Positions 11,076-24,120 of a stretch of DNA of 39,463 nt are shown piece by piece; within the stretch, counting starts at the first letter, position 1, and every line of letters begins with the position of its first letter. The notes below the pieces were generated by a model that was given only the letters and a program-made list of their open reading frames with translations, made no database searches and was not told the DNA's origin. The DNA is from Brugia malayi (lineage: Eukaryota; Nematoda; Chromadorea; Rhabditida; Onchocercidae), in the NCBI RefSeq assembly GCF_000002995.4, contig NW_025062317.1:1-39463 (forward strand), given 5' to 3'. The position numbers and the translations under genes were made by a program.

Positions 11076-14000
11076 ATGATGCCAACAAGGAAGGCTCCCG
11101 ATGAACAAGCCGGTCAGTTCAGCAACACCTCGTAGGTTCAATTAATTTTTATTTGCTCCTGTACGAGTTCATTCATCTAATCAGTATTTCATTACTATCT
11201 TTGACTGACTCACTTCACATTAATCCTATTATTACTTCTATCAAAACTGCAGTGATAAAAATCTATTGTAAAAAATCGAAATTCGTCGTACTTATTCCGG
11301 TTGAATTTCTTAAATTACGAAAGTAGCAATAATCGGAAGCTTGAAATAAATCAAGAGAATACTGTAGATAAATTCATAGTGAAGCTATCGAAATATAATT
11401 ACGATAAGATCAGCAAAAGTTTGCATGCTGTATTGGTTTATATATGGTATGATCGTATCCGTAATCTCGGTAGTTCATCAGAATTCTGTATGCATTATGC
11501 CATATGTAAACTTACGGCATAAATCACTAAGTTCTAACGCCATATGCAAACACCATATGTATTCGTATCTCTATTAGAATATTCTGCAATTCATTCATAC
11601 TATCGTTGTGGTATTCATTTGCGCCATCAGCTATTGGGCTATCCGCACTCCTGCCGTTCGCATGAATTCGGTGATATTATTTGCTAACTGTTGTGGCTAT
11701 TTAGGGTGACAAAAACCGATTAGCAGGACAAAATAGAAAGACGCAACTAAAAAAATGACGTGACTTTCAACATATTCCAACAAATTTTTATGAATCCTAT
11801 TTCATTTTTCATTGGTTTTTTTATTTTGCAGAAATGAACATGGGACCGATAATGGTCGAACGTTACAGTGGACTAATGGGTTAGGATCATCAAACGCTTT
11901 CATTACATTGGTCAATGATCCTACAAATTCAGGAGATGGAACAGAATCAGGAGCTGTTTCAACAAATGTTTGGCATAATAGTGATGCCGCTGATGTGGAT
12001 TTTACTGACCAAAGCAATACGCAACAATTACTTGCTTCTACCGAAAAAGCTACTGATGTCTGCGTTTGTTTAATAATATAGAGATGTTGCTTAGAAGTTT
12101 TTTAAATTGAGAAAAAGAATTTTTCTTAATTTGAATATTTAAACCTAATTGTTGTGTAATCAAAAATGTGATTTCATGGACATGTGTTAACTCCTTTAAT
12201 TCATTTAGTTTTTTTTTTTTTTTTTTCTCTTTTTTTTATGAAGAGAATTACAAGAATGCTTGTAAAATGCATAATTTAGATCAAAGAAATAAGATTGTTG
12301 ACTTATGTGCCATCTGCAACTTACAAATTTGTAAAGGGGAAATTGCAGTCTACTGTAGTATATTATAGACTTTTCTTCATTAGAATTTCAGGTTCAACGT
12401 AATTATGGTAACACTGATGATATTACAAACAATACTCATAGTGAACATGCTACGGTAACGGCAATGTCATTCGGTGATCACATATATTCATCTTCGAATT
12501 TAATTACTACGACATCGGTATCATCTGTTAAACCTAAATTAGGTATGCAGTATTTTACTTATTATTTTTATGGTATTGTGACACTTGTTTCAAAAGTGAA
12601 GATTTTACTGTCAAATTTCATTTTGAAAATTAAATATAAAGTTTGTTAGATGTTGTGGTCGTGGGTGGAAGTGCAAAGTCACCGTCAGCTATAGAAGATC
12701 GGATGGCAAAAACAAGAAGTAAGCTTTTTATTGAAAATTTAAAGTGATGGGAGCTGATAAAAAGCTTGAAACCATACAAAGTGATATACCAAACTGAAAT
12801 ATCGCATAGCTAAGATCTTTAGATATGATGAAAACAGCAAAATGATCAAAAATTAGCTCAAATCAGAATTTTTTAGATTTGACAAAAACATTTTCAGTAA
12901 TATGGACAGATGATCTACGTGAGATTTTAATACAAGAAATGAAGAAACGACCCTGTTTATGGGATCATAACCATCCAAAATATAGGGACTTACAATATGC
13001 GGCAAATGAGAGGAACGAAGTCATTGAATCTTTCTATCATCGAACGGGATATGCTTTGAATGGTATCTTCGAAATGATTACCAAATAAATATGAATAATG
13101 TAAAGCTTTCGAAACGTATAATATACTAAATTGATGTAAGCTAAATTTTATATTCGTGAAAATACGAACTTATAATATATTCATTCCAGGATTTAAAAGC
13201 TTTTGTTTTACTTTCGTATAGATGATTTTGATAGTTAAATAAAGAAGCAACTATGAAACGAAACGAAGAACCTATAAGTCAAAACGATTATGAAATAATG
13301 TGACATATAATTGAAGCCATTTCTAAATATAAGCGCAAAAGTGATATTTAGCGGATGATATAGCGAGGCAATGGAAGTCCTTGAGAGATCAGTACGTACG
13401 ATTTATCAACAAAATCAGAAATATGGAGCCTAATGAATGCCGATTTCCGTCATTCAAATTTTCTGAAGACCTGAAATTTTTGATGCCTTGTAAGCAATCT
13501 CGGTAAGATTATGAAGTCTTATTTCTGGTTTTTTTTCGGGAAACTTTACTGTTTCACAATTTGAAATAAAAATAATTTTTATCTTGGAAATAATGGCTAA
13601 CTTATAGGGAATCATCTAAGAAATGCAATATTTTATTGTTTGTTGACAGACTTGTTTCGAGTAGGGTTTTCTAGCATTATTCAGAGACCAAATTTATTTC
13701 TTAGTAAAATTTAGATGCTGCATTATGATGAAAGAAGAGAATGGTCTACAAAATTTGAGTGAAAATATTTCATCAAAGGAATTGTGCTCTGAATTTGCAG
13801 TCCCCGGCACTTCTACTACTTTACTACCAATCCGCCGTAAAAGAAAACATGACAGATCATCGGATTACAAAACTCAAAAAGATATTGATTCAAAAATACA
13901 TGATAAAGAAGATAGTTGTTTCTCCAGGATGGATGAATTTGATCATTTTGGTTCGTGACTTCGTTGATTTTATAAGGAAATTTTTTTTATAATAGACTTG

Positions 14001-14370
14001 TGTTGATGAAACATATAGTGACATGAACCTTTTTGATAAAATCAAAAGTCATCACCACAGTTTTTGTGATTATGCCAGAGAGGCGATTGTGACCTTTACT
14101 CGGAATCAAATTGTTGCATTTAATTCATCAATAAAAGTCAATAAATGTTTTTCATGAATCCAGTCAATTTGATCCTAGTCCTTCAAATTTCTCGAGGACA
14201 AATTTAACAATTGATAATCTTTTGTAGGCTTGTCAATTGCTGATTATATTCGAGGAATTGCAAAGCTTGATGAAAAAGCAGCGGTATGGATAAGAGGTGA
14301 AATCTGGACGCTGTTGACGAAGTGTCGGATGAAAGTACTGGAGGGATATAGTGGAAATGGTACCAGTTAG
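11076..14370 (+). CDS. MADF-BESS domain DNA-binding protein (407 aa, 8 exons)
   Basis: Exons: 11076-11131, 11832-12063, 12392-12542, 12650-12718, 12877-13062, 13352-13502, 13715-13950 and 14228-14370 (stop TAG). They total 1224 nt, and every donor/acceptor pair matches in phase. Residues about 178-280 form a MADF domain (Myb/SANT-like, Adf-1 type): DLREILIQEMKKRPCLWDHN, HPKYRDLQYA and, across the next intron, IARQWKSLRDQYVRF, ending SFKFSEDLKFL. A basic RRKRKH at about 322-327 is a likely nuclear signal. Residues about 356-394 (DEFDHFG, then IADYIRGIAKLDEKAAVWIR) have the BESS pattern of a C-terminal protein-interaction motif. The first 170 residues are Ser/Thr/Asn-rich and probably disordered. 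MADF-BESS proteins are typically sequence-specific transcriptional regulators, so a nuclear role is inferred. The ATG-ATG start precedes a GTAGGT donor. Exon 2 could instead end at 12057, also in phase, which would remove two codons. Confidence 0.85.
11132..11831 (+). other. First intron of the MADF-BESS gene, 700 bp
   Basis: It is the longest intron of the gene. Donor GTAGGT, acceptor TTATTTTGCAG. It holds a 73-codon open frame (11301-11522) with no coding character. Around 11499-11560 the motif CCATATG occurs three times, twice followed by T/CAAAC. CATATG is an E-box core and ATGCAAA an octamer core, so an intronic control element is possible but unproven. Confidence 0.5.
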
Positions 14371-16138
<1,768 letters not shown>

Positions 16139-16288
16139 CATATATATGTATGTCTACGTGTGTGAATGTATGTGTACTTATGTAGTTCTACTATTCTTAA
16201 AAGAAAGTAATGAAATCGATCGTAACACAGAAGGAGGGAAAGGATTAGTTTTAAGTGCATTTTAGCATTTATTGACAATTCCGGTTCA

Positions 16289-16364
16289 TTAAGCTACTTC
16301 CTTACTACTACTACCACCTGCTTTGAAGGATGCTGGAGGTGAACTGTTCACATCGGAATTATCC
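16289..16364 (-). CDS. Candidate 3'-terminal exon of an unidentified gene
   Basis: A minus-strand acceptor (CCTGTTGCAG) is followed by 24 sense codons and TAA. The residues are DNSDVNSSPPASFKAGGSSS then KEVA, a low-complexity Ser/Gly/Pro tail typical of a C-terminus, with a base composition well above the surroundings in GC. The exon starts with one base of a split codon, so the upstream exon should end in phase 2. I could not identify that exon with confidence between 16.4 and 17.1 kb. It is partial and its function is unknown. Confidence 0.35.
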
Positions 16365-16399
16365 CTGCAACAGGTCCTATGACCATTCAGTATTATGGT

Positions 16400-17160
16400 G
16401 ATGCCTTATTGCTTTGAGATAGGTCTTAAAGATAAGGAAATAAGCTGATAAAATGGAAGCATTCTAAGACGGATGATATCATTCATCTTATCAACATATC
16501 TTATGCATATCCCATATTTCCTCCCATATTAGGTATTAACTATTACTGTTCATTAGAAGATTGCTACCATTAATTATCATTTATCATATTACTATCAATT
16601 ATGTATTACTGCTATCATTGTCATTTTAATAATTTATCATCATTAATATTACGATCACTATTTACAATTATTTCTTTTTGAAATTTATAGTGTGGTACTT
16701 GTTTTTTTTCTTTTGTGTTCTTTCATTTGTTGACAACTGGTGACAAACATAGTGTTAGTATCAGCAAATTCGCACTTTTACATTTTAATTATGCAAATAC
16801 TTTTTCAAAGTTGATGTAAGGGATTAGGGTAGATCTATTTTATTAATTAACTGAAGTGTTTAGGTTTAATTTCATTCGTGTCGAGGATATATATATATAT
16901 ATATTGATATAATCTAAAATTAAATAATACCACTGAAACTATTTTTTTAATTGGTTGATCTAATGGATACTATTTATAACATATTCTATTGGAAAAATTT
17001 CTGGAAATTTTCGAGATATTAAGAATAAACAATTAAATTTAAAAAAAATTTTTTTTCACATCCCTAAACGTTTATAAAGCGCATCTTCTTTGCATCATAT
17101 AAAAGTAAAAATTTTTTTTAAAATTTCAGCTTCTAATCAGGTGACTTACAATAATTGATG
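16400..17160. other. AT-rich stretch without a clear gene
   Basis: Includes a (TA)9-like run near 16887-16905 and ATCATT/TATTAT-rich imperfect repeats at 16560-16650. On the minus strand, 16700-16790 has a short open frame without splice support. I see nothing else to report. Confidence 0.5.
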
Positions 17161-17161
17161 A

Positions 17162-18120
17162 ATTATTGGTAAGATTTATAAACGTGTGCCAGCTGCAAGT
17201 TCAACGCAGCCATCGTTATATGAGCATTATTTCACTGGACATCGTTCGAAAAATTCATCGATTACTGTAAACAACGTAACGGGATTGAGTGCAAAAGTAT
17301 TTTATTTTTTGTTTTCTAATATTCCTATAAAACTAGAAATTACGGGTGTTATCTTATTTTATGAAGGAATTCAGTGAAGGAACTGGAAGGGATTTTTACG
17401 AAATTTATATTTTTGAGATTTGTTATAAAATATACCATTGAGAATATAATTATACCATTGAGAAATATTAGCTGATTTTCCTTGAACGTAACGATCAAAA
17501 AATGGTTTAATTTTCAACTTAAGAAAATTCACAATAAGATATTTGCACGATAATAATAATAATAATTATTATAATAATAATAATAATAATAATTATAATA
17601 ATAATAATTATAATAATAATAATAATTATAATAATAATAATAATTATAATAATAATAATAATTATAATAATAATTATTATTATTATAATAATAATTATAA
17701 TAATAATAATTATTATTATTATAATAATTGCAATAATAATAATAATTATAATAATAATAATAATAATAATAATTATAATAATAATAATTATTATAATGAT
17801 AATTATAATAATAATAATGATGATAATAATAATAATAATACATGAGAAACAGGTCAAGGAAAAAGAACTTGAAGAACGTAAACGCAATATGGAAAAAGTA
17901 AGCTTTGAAAAAATTTATTTCCATGAATATTTTGTGGTTAATCTTTTGTAGATATTTTTATAAATTAATGCTAACACTCTTTAAATCTATATGAATTATT
18001 TCTCTTTAGGTTTTCGAAGACAAAGTAATGGAACATGAAGAAAAATTAGTTGCGCGGCAATCGGAGATCAGTTATATGGATGATAAAAGACTATTTCAAC
18101 TTTTTGTGAAAAGCTCATAG
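17162..18120 (+). CDS. Coding fragment with charged coiled-coil tail, three exons, 5' end unresolved
   Basis: Exons 17162(?)-17296, 17853-17897 and 18010-18120 (stop TAG) are joined by phase-0 introns (donors GTATTT and GTAAGC, acceptors GAGAAACAG and TTTCTCTTTAG). The first exon reads Ser/Asn-rich (PAASSTQPSLYEHYFTGHRS). The other two are highly charged and helical: KEKELEERKRNMEK, then VFEDKVMEHEEKLVARQSEI, ending LFQLFVKSS-stop. The charged part has the look of a septin-type or other coiled-coil C-terminus, but I cannot assign a family. In-frame TGA codons precede 17162, so the first exon boundary is unknown. The candidates are ATTGGTAAG or GTGTGCCAG, both weak. The first intron contains the AAT repeat. 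It may be a live gene or a decaying fragment. Confidence 0.45.
17432..17470. repeat. Short direct duplication (TATACCATTGAGAA)
   Basis: TATACCATTGAGAA occurs twice about 22 bp apart, within the intron before the AAT repeat. Confidence 0.7.
17550..17841. repeat. Imperfect AAT trinucleotide repeat, about 290 bp
   Basis: Runs of TAA/TAATAAT are interrupted every 10-30 bases by TTA or TTATTATTA, giving locally self-complementary AATAATTATT blocks. It lies within an intron of the fragment at 17162-18120. The long open frames over it (Ile-only and Tyr/Asn-only on the minus strand, Asn/Tyr on the plus) are translations of the repeat. Confidence 0.95.
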
Positions 18121-18271
18121 TAGTTACGTCAAATTTAAGCACTAAAACTAGCTAGTTTTATCAAAACCATTTCTCTAGTACATGTGACTGTGCATTCACT
18201 AGATACATCATTCATCTGGGATTTGTCCCTTAATCAGATCCGAAGTTTTAATATACTTGTTAACTAGCTTG

Positions 18272-18457
18272 TCAGCAGTGTATTGATCCTTGCAAGCTAT
18301 CTGGAAAAAAGCCTTTCGAACTCTTCCAGACAGCACTTTTGAACCTCATTATGCTTTTAGAATGAAATTTTGAACTAGATATTTTCTTGCAAACATTTGA
18401 TGCTAATTTAAGATATCCCAGTTTTTTTGTTGTAATCTGAAGGTTAATCACACACAA
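18272..18457 (-). other. 61-codon open frame, status unclear
   Basis: Lys/Ser-rich with MRFKSAVWKSSKGFFPDSLQ near its C-terminus. No upstream acceptor or family match is visible, and the plus strand is partly open as well. Listed only because it lies between two coding-looking segments. Confidence 0.12.
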
Positions 18458-18486
18458 AAAGAAAGGAAATCGTTGGATATTGCAAG

Positions 18487-18826
18487 GACGCCAGCTTACT
18501 TAGGAACAGCTCACTCACGGGCGAAGTAGTTGAACTACGTCGAAGCACCGGGACTGTTTCACGACAAGACTCAAGGTAGTAGTTTTACTTTCAAAAGCAG
18601 AAAATGTCTCCAACTGTGCTTCAGTGGTTAATTCCCTTATCTGTGTTTAGTGCTTAGTTTATTAGGAATTGTAATTCATTTGAAATTTATAATGACTCCG
18701 AACAATTGCTTTTGATTTCCAGTAGTTCGCCGTCTGAAAAGTGCCTCGTATGAAAAAAGGACTCCGTGGGATTTTCAAAAACTAATACTTCCTGTCAGTT
18801 CCATGCAATGTCGATTTTTGTTTTAA
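18487..18826 (+). CDS. Two coding-looking exons, probable 3' end of an unidentified gene or relic
   Basis: Exon 18487-18575 follows ATATTGCAAG and reads SLLRNSSLTGEVVELRRSTG then TVSRQDS, ending at a GTAGTA donor in phase 2. Exon 18723-18826 follows a strong GATTTCCAG acceptor and reads VRRLKSASYEKRTPWDFQKL, ending ILPVSSMQCRFLF-stop, with AATAAA at 18825-18830 overlapping the stop codon. The second exon needs a preceding phase-1 donor, so the two do not join cleanly. An alternative is a jump from the phase-1 GTTATA site in the exon at 18010-18120. The opposite strand across 18487-18575 is also open and ends in a good GTAAGC donor, so the strand is not certain. No family recognised. Confidence 0.35.
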
Positions 18827-18829
18827 TAA

Positions 18830-21800
18830 ATTCTTATGTGTTACTTATTGTTGGAATTTTTCCAATCAAAAATTATAGTTGCTAAAATTAATTTTCTTCA
18901 AACGAAGTCTACAGAACATGCGTAATACTGATCTTCGTATTTGACTTTGAGTTTTGTAGTCCTCCTGTCTTCTATGAACCCAACTTTTTTCTAAAAGCTG
19001 TAGAGAATAGGGGCTTATGTTGACATAGTTGAAGTATAACTAAGATATCTCCCATAAAATAAAGATTATTCGTAAAGCCAATTTAATTAGTTTTGTAAGT
19101 CGTCTTTTAAATGGGAAGGAATTGTCTTTTTTAGTCTTTAAAAAATCTTTCGACACTGAAAATTCCAAATGTAGATTTCGTTTCAAAATAGCCTTTATTT
19201 CTCTATTTTTCAACTACTTAATCTCCTATCAATTTTGCGATATAATTTTTAATTTCCTCACGAATTCTTTCCAACACTGTTGTCACTTATAATTTTCACT
19301 AAATTTGTCTACTTTACTTATCATTGTTAAAACCACTAGATTAAATCGAAATTTGCGCTTGGCATCAATATCTTTTTATCATTATTTTGGCAGTACTTTC
19401 GAGCTAAATAGTAGCCACTCTTTACAGTTCTTTTTCTTTTAAATCTAACTCATCTAAGTCAAGGTTTCTGTTCACTTTTGTTTTTATTTATTTTTTTAAA
19501 TTGAAAACTTGTTGAAATTTTTGTTGAATATGCTTCAAAAATAGAAAAACAGGAAAAAGAGAAAAAAAATATTCGTTTTAAAAGAACAAAAAAATAAATG
19601 GACATCTGAAGAAGATAGGCTAAAAGAAATGGGTAGTCGGCTTTCGATTTTTTCTCTCTTTTTTAGTGATTCACAATTCCAATGCATTATGTTACCCATC
19701 TGGTTTCTGTTATCCTTTATGCTTTGGACTTTCTCGTTTTTATGGTTAAAAAGCATTAAGCCTCATGAATTTATATTTTTATCGAATAAATTTCATATTA
19801 CGTAGTCTATTGCTTGTTGCAACAATTCATTGGTTAACTGCTGAATGTTGCAAACGATTTTTGTGAAGAATTTTTTTTTTAATCATTAAATTTTAATAAA
19901 TTTATAACCAAATATCTATCAAGATAGCAGTTCAATGGACTTATTTAAATTTCTTCGAAAATAGTACTGAAATTTCGTAGAATCTAAAAAAAGTGGAAAT
20001 TTTTGACATGTGTTAGAGATATTATCTCACCAATTATTTTTTAACAATGTGTTAGAGATATTAAAAGGGTTACATTTATAATAATTGATAAATAATCGCT
20101 ATGTAAATGACAATGTATGAATAACAATTTGCTAAATTTTCTACCCTTTTTTATTACAGCAAATTTTATTTTATATTTTCAAATTAATGTTAAATTTCGA
20201 AATAATTTTTATTCCTATTTGTTTAATTTTTACTTATATTTGAGTAGAATTTAACCATTCTCTATTTTTCCTCCTACTTGCACTTAGTTTTATATTTCAT
20301 TAGTGTTCCAATTTTATCGATAGTCAATCTTATATTTCAAATATAATAAAGTTAAATAATCAATAAATGATCGATTCATTATAAGTGATCGAAACAATTA
20401 AAATTGGATTTTAACGAAATTTTGCAATGCAAAAAAAAAAAAAAAAAAAAAAAAACGAAAAAGAAAATAACGATTATTATAATAAAAAACAGAAGAACGA
20501 ACAAATAAAAAAAATTAATGATAAGCAAATTATTACCAAAGTAAAGGAAAAATAATATTTATTCAGAATAATTTTATTAATGTCATAAATGGGTTAAGAG
20601 AGGAAGAGAGAGATTTATAAGTAATCTAACGAATTCTTAAGTGTACAAGAACTGTAGTGAAAAAGAAAACATTATTTGAGAGAGGTGTGCTATACTTAAG
20701 GAAATGTATTTTGAGAGCAGAACAGGTGTATAAATTTTTTCAATTAACAAAACAGTTAAAAAAACTTATTTGTAAAAATCAATTTTATGTTCAAGATTAA
20801 GCGCATGTCTCGAGAAATTTGTAACATATCGATTGAACCATTTGTTTAAAATTGTATTAAGTAAATATCTTTCATCATTTAAATTTTAGCAATTTTTCAT
20901 TTTCCGTTCCTCAAAATATTGTCACTTTGTAGAATTCGGAGAACGGAGAAAAAAAATTCACTTTTAAGTAATATTTTTCAATCCTTTATAGGCTGATGTT
21001 CACTTAACTCGATATTATTCCGTTTTTCTCATTTTGGAAATAAATTTTTCTTTAAAAAATTGCCGTTTTATTTTATGTTTGAAAAGACATTTCATTGTAA
21101 AAAAAAATAAAAAATATAACTTAAGTGAATAGCTGTGATGTTAGTTTTTCATTTTGCGACTCATTTTGTGATGTGATTGTTTTAAATTAATGTTTAAATT
21201 ATGTTTTTTGTTTTTTTTTTTAAAGCTTTTAATATTTTATATATCTTTTTCTTTTCCCATCAGTTATGCAAATTTTGAAACAATTTAGTAAGAGCTTCTA
21301 TATGAAGGAAAATTATGAAGCAAATAGCTCTTAGCTGCAAATTCGGATACTGTTTAGAAATGTTTAGATGAAAGAATAGGAAACTAATGCCGCATAAATC
21401 GGAAACTAAGACTTCATAAATTGGAAGCCAAGGCTACACACTAGCATTAACTTGTCCGAAAAATATAAAAGTCTCAGATACTTATTTACACGCGAACTTA
21501 TTCGAAATGAAATTATTATTCTTACTCATTACTATGTATTCATTTATGAAATAATTACTTTTTTCATTTTTTCCTGTTAGTAGTTTAAATTGCTATGCTT
21601 TTATTTCGGTACTTTCATATTTCTATTTCTTTTTAATTCTTAACTTTTGTTTTTTTTTGCATGGAACAATTTTTCTAACATCACTTTTTTTTATTTTCTG
21701 AGTTGTCAACTAAGAATAATTTTTATGCTCCCATTTTTGAAGTTTTATTTGAAAAATTTTTTTTTAAATGAAAGTTTTTTCTATCAATCGCATTAAACAT

Positions 21801-22925
21801 TAAAATAGAAAAACAAAATTTAAAAATTTACTTTTTCTTTTTGTTTATCAACCATGAATAAATAAATTTGAAATTTAGAAATGAGAAAAAACGAAAAGAT
21901 TTCTTCTGATAAGTGTAAATGTAATTATAAAAATCAATGATAAATGGCGAAAATTTATCATAAATAACTCTCCAGAAATTATTCAGTCAATTTTCATAAA
22001 TTATTTTGTATTTTTTCTATCAAATTTAAAAATTACAGGTTTTAAAAACATACTTGTTATTCAAATATATCTTAATAAGGATTTCTAGTTACATTAAAAA
22101 GAACAATTGTAAATTTCAAATCGTCTGTGAATATCTGAAATGAAAAGTAAATTTTATTTGATTTTAATTTTTAACTATTATTCACTTTTTTTAATTAAAA
22201 TATTGTTTAAAATATGGATGTATAATTTAAATCAGATATGTTTCATTGTAGGAGATTTGATTAGACGAACAATTGCAATATATAAATTATTTATATTTTA
22301 CAGTTATTTTTCATTTCATTTGATTGCATTGTTTGACTAATCATAATTTATTAGTAACTTAATCTTTCTTTATCTTTTATCAAATAATTTCTAAGAAGAA
22401 AAAATTGAAAAGTAGCCAAAATGTCAGATAAGAAAAAAAGAACATTTATTACTTATAAATGTTTAACTTATTGTTGTTATGAATACTTCCTTAACTTTTC
22501 TGCTTATCTTATTCAATTATTTAATTAATAAACTTTTTCGAACAATTATATATCCCTTATTTACATTTTCATCACTTTTATTATCACAATTTTGTTATTT
22601 CAACTAAAAAAAGATTTGATAAATCATATTAAAATTACTTAAATTTACCAACTTCATTAATATGTCATCTTCTGATTCAAACGTATTTATTTTATTCTTC
22701 TTGTAGAATATTCCAGTTAGCAAAAAAATTTTATTAACTAATTATAACGTGACGTAATATGACGTAAAATGTCGTAAAACAACACTTTTTTAACTTCCAA
22801 TTTTTAACATATCATCGGCAGGTTGTTTTTATTTCTTGAGAAATATATCCTTTACCTGTCATTATTGCTATTCTCATAAGCTAACCTGTATCAAATGGAT
22901 TCAATTAGTTTTTTTATAGTTCATT
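18830..22925. other. AT-rich gene desert, about 4 kb
   Basis: Apart from the doubtful frame at 19553-19805, I see no gene. Notable items are a 17-bp direct repeat ATGTGTTAGAGATATTA at 20008-20024 and 20047-20063 (39-bp spacing), an A25 run at 20431-20455, and many T8-T10 tracts. The 66-codon frame at 22140-22340 is composed almost entirely of AT-rich codons and is probably chance. Confidence 0.55.
19553..19805 (+). other. 83-codon open frame, possible decayed exon
   Basis: It follows AAAACAG and stays open to TAG (19803-19805). It reads NKWTSEEDRLKEMGSRLS in its first third, then a hydrophobic stretch (CIMLPIWFLLSFMLWTFSFL). A neighbouring frame at its start gives a Lys/Glu-rich coiled-coil-like stretch ending in a stop, hinting at a frameshift in an A-rich run. 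The opposite strand is also open (19535-19756). I would not call a gene on this. Confidence 0.18.
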
Positions 22926-22930
22926 TTTAG

Positions 22931-23022
22931 AAGATCCGGCTAGTGATCCATTAGCGAAATTAACTGGAGAAGTTGTCGCATTAAAGAAAGTAGGTAATGA
23001 AATGCGAAGTGAAATCCAGAAA
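22931..23022 (+). pseudogene. Isolated heptad-rich exon, possibly the leucine-zipper part of the eEF1B relic
   Basis: After TCATTTTTAG and before a strong GTAAGTGG donor there are 30 codons in one frame: DPASDPLAKLTGEVVALKKV then GNEMRSEIQK. The spacing of Leu/Val/Met suits a short coiled coil. eEF1B-delta proteins carry a leucine zipper upstream of the acidic linker and exchange domain, and this exon lies 2.3 kb upstream of, and on the same strand as, the eEF1B relic at 25308-26660. That makes it a candidate upstream exon. It is not itself disrupted. The gap of 2.3 kb and lack of direct family recognition keep confidence low. The LTGEVV core also occurs at 18487-18575. Confidence 0.4.
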
Positions 23023-23458
23023 GTAAGTGGAGACTTCTAGAAGATACTGAATTATATCCACCAGGTCAGTGAATTTTTTAAGAGAAAGAGTTAGTATTTT
23101 TCACACCTTTTATTTAAGTTCCAAATATTTGCTTTGGTTTCTCTAAATTTGTTCTGTGTTGATGCAACATTTTCTCTGGTATGCTTTTGTAAGATTTAAA
23201 AGTTTTTCATAAAATCTTGCTAGCAATATCTCTTTATTTTTATTTATAGAATTTATATAAGATAGTTTAAACTAGAATACTTCAAGGTAAAAGCAATAGA
23301 TGAAGTATTTATAATAGACGATGTGCCAGCATGCTTTTTACCTTTTTTGGAGAAGTGGGAAGATTCGTTTTTATTCTTTTTATCTGCTTCAGTTTTTTCT
23401 GATAGCATGTATATTTAATATTTTAAGATGCTAATGATTTTGTAATGTTTAATAAAGC

Positions 23459-23539
23459 TCAGTATAATTTGTAGTCATGACCTTGCATGTCTTCTGAATT
23501 GGGCGATGGCAATTTGTCTTGCATTTGCTCGTTTACATC
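23459..23539 (-). CDS. Candidate terminal exon on the minus strand
   Basis: Acceptor ATTTCGATTTCAG is followed by 26 sense codons and TGA: DVNEQMQDKLPSPNSEDMQG then HDYKLY. It looks like a hydrophilic C-terminus and starts in phase 0. Possible upstream minus-strand pieces lie near 24047-24120 (NELFDLSDDRTFNE before a GTAAGAG donor), but the intervening exons could not be traced, and the plus strand across 23944-24117 is open too. Partial, unassigned. Confidence 0.27.
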   Translation of the reverse strand, partial: DVNEQMQDKLPSPNSEDMQGHDYKLY

Positions 23540-23942
23540 CTGAAATCGAAATATATACAAGATTTTATATATATACAACGAAATATATACATTCTAAATA
23601 TATTATGAAATATCCTTCCGGTGTGAAAAGAATATCATCGAACTTCAAACTAATCATTTTCATGTCCATATTTTATTTTCACTCGATGCCTACTTACTTC
23701 TAAAACATCGACTTAAAAAGTTTTAAAATGATATTACATGGAATTTTCCTCATTGCTATGTAAAAACAAATCTTCGTAAAACTCGTTAGCTAATTCAGAA
23801 GGTATCGGTTATTTTTATTCGATCGTTCTTATATTGCTCTTGCTAAAGATTTAAATCACTCATCTGTTTCAAATACCAATTGTCTTTTAGAATATTATCT
23901 ATACAGCTGCTGAAAAATAATTTATTCTTCCATTTTTCATCC

Positions 23943-24120
23943 AGAATTGTTCCCTCGATATATTAGGTCAGAATATTATAATTCGGAACGATCTTTTAAC
24001 GATTAACGATAAAATTGAGCTGGAAACTCTTACTTTCGTTAAAAGTTCTGTCATCACTAAGATCAAACAACTCATTGAATATAAAAATAAGATTTATAGA
24101 ATCAGAAGAATGGGTCATTG
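23943..24120. other. Region open on both strands, coding status unresolved
   Basis: On the plus strand about 58 codons stay open after CATTTTTCATCCAG (LGQNIIIRNDLLTINDKIEL is part). On the minus strand MTHSSDSINLIFIFNELFDL continues to DDRTFNE and a GTAAGAG donor at about 24032. The two cannot both be meaningful. The minus-strand version has the better splice site. Confidence 0.2.

Noticed and set aside
11802..12017. 71-codon minus frame
   Set aside because: Antisense shadow of exon 2 of the MADF-BESS gene.
13759..13992. 77-codon plus frame in another phase
   Set aside because: Out-of-frame shadow of exon 7 of the MADF-BESS gene.
17519..17924. Long Ile-only, Tyr/Asn-only and Asn-rich frames on both strands
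   Set aside because: They are translations of the AAT trinucleotide repeat.
22140..22340. 66-codon plus frame, hydrophobic
   Set aside because: Almost entirely Phe/Ile/Leu/Asn/Tyr codons, as expected of random AT-rich DNA; no splice or start context.
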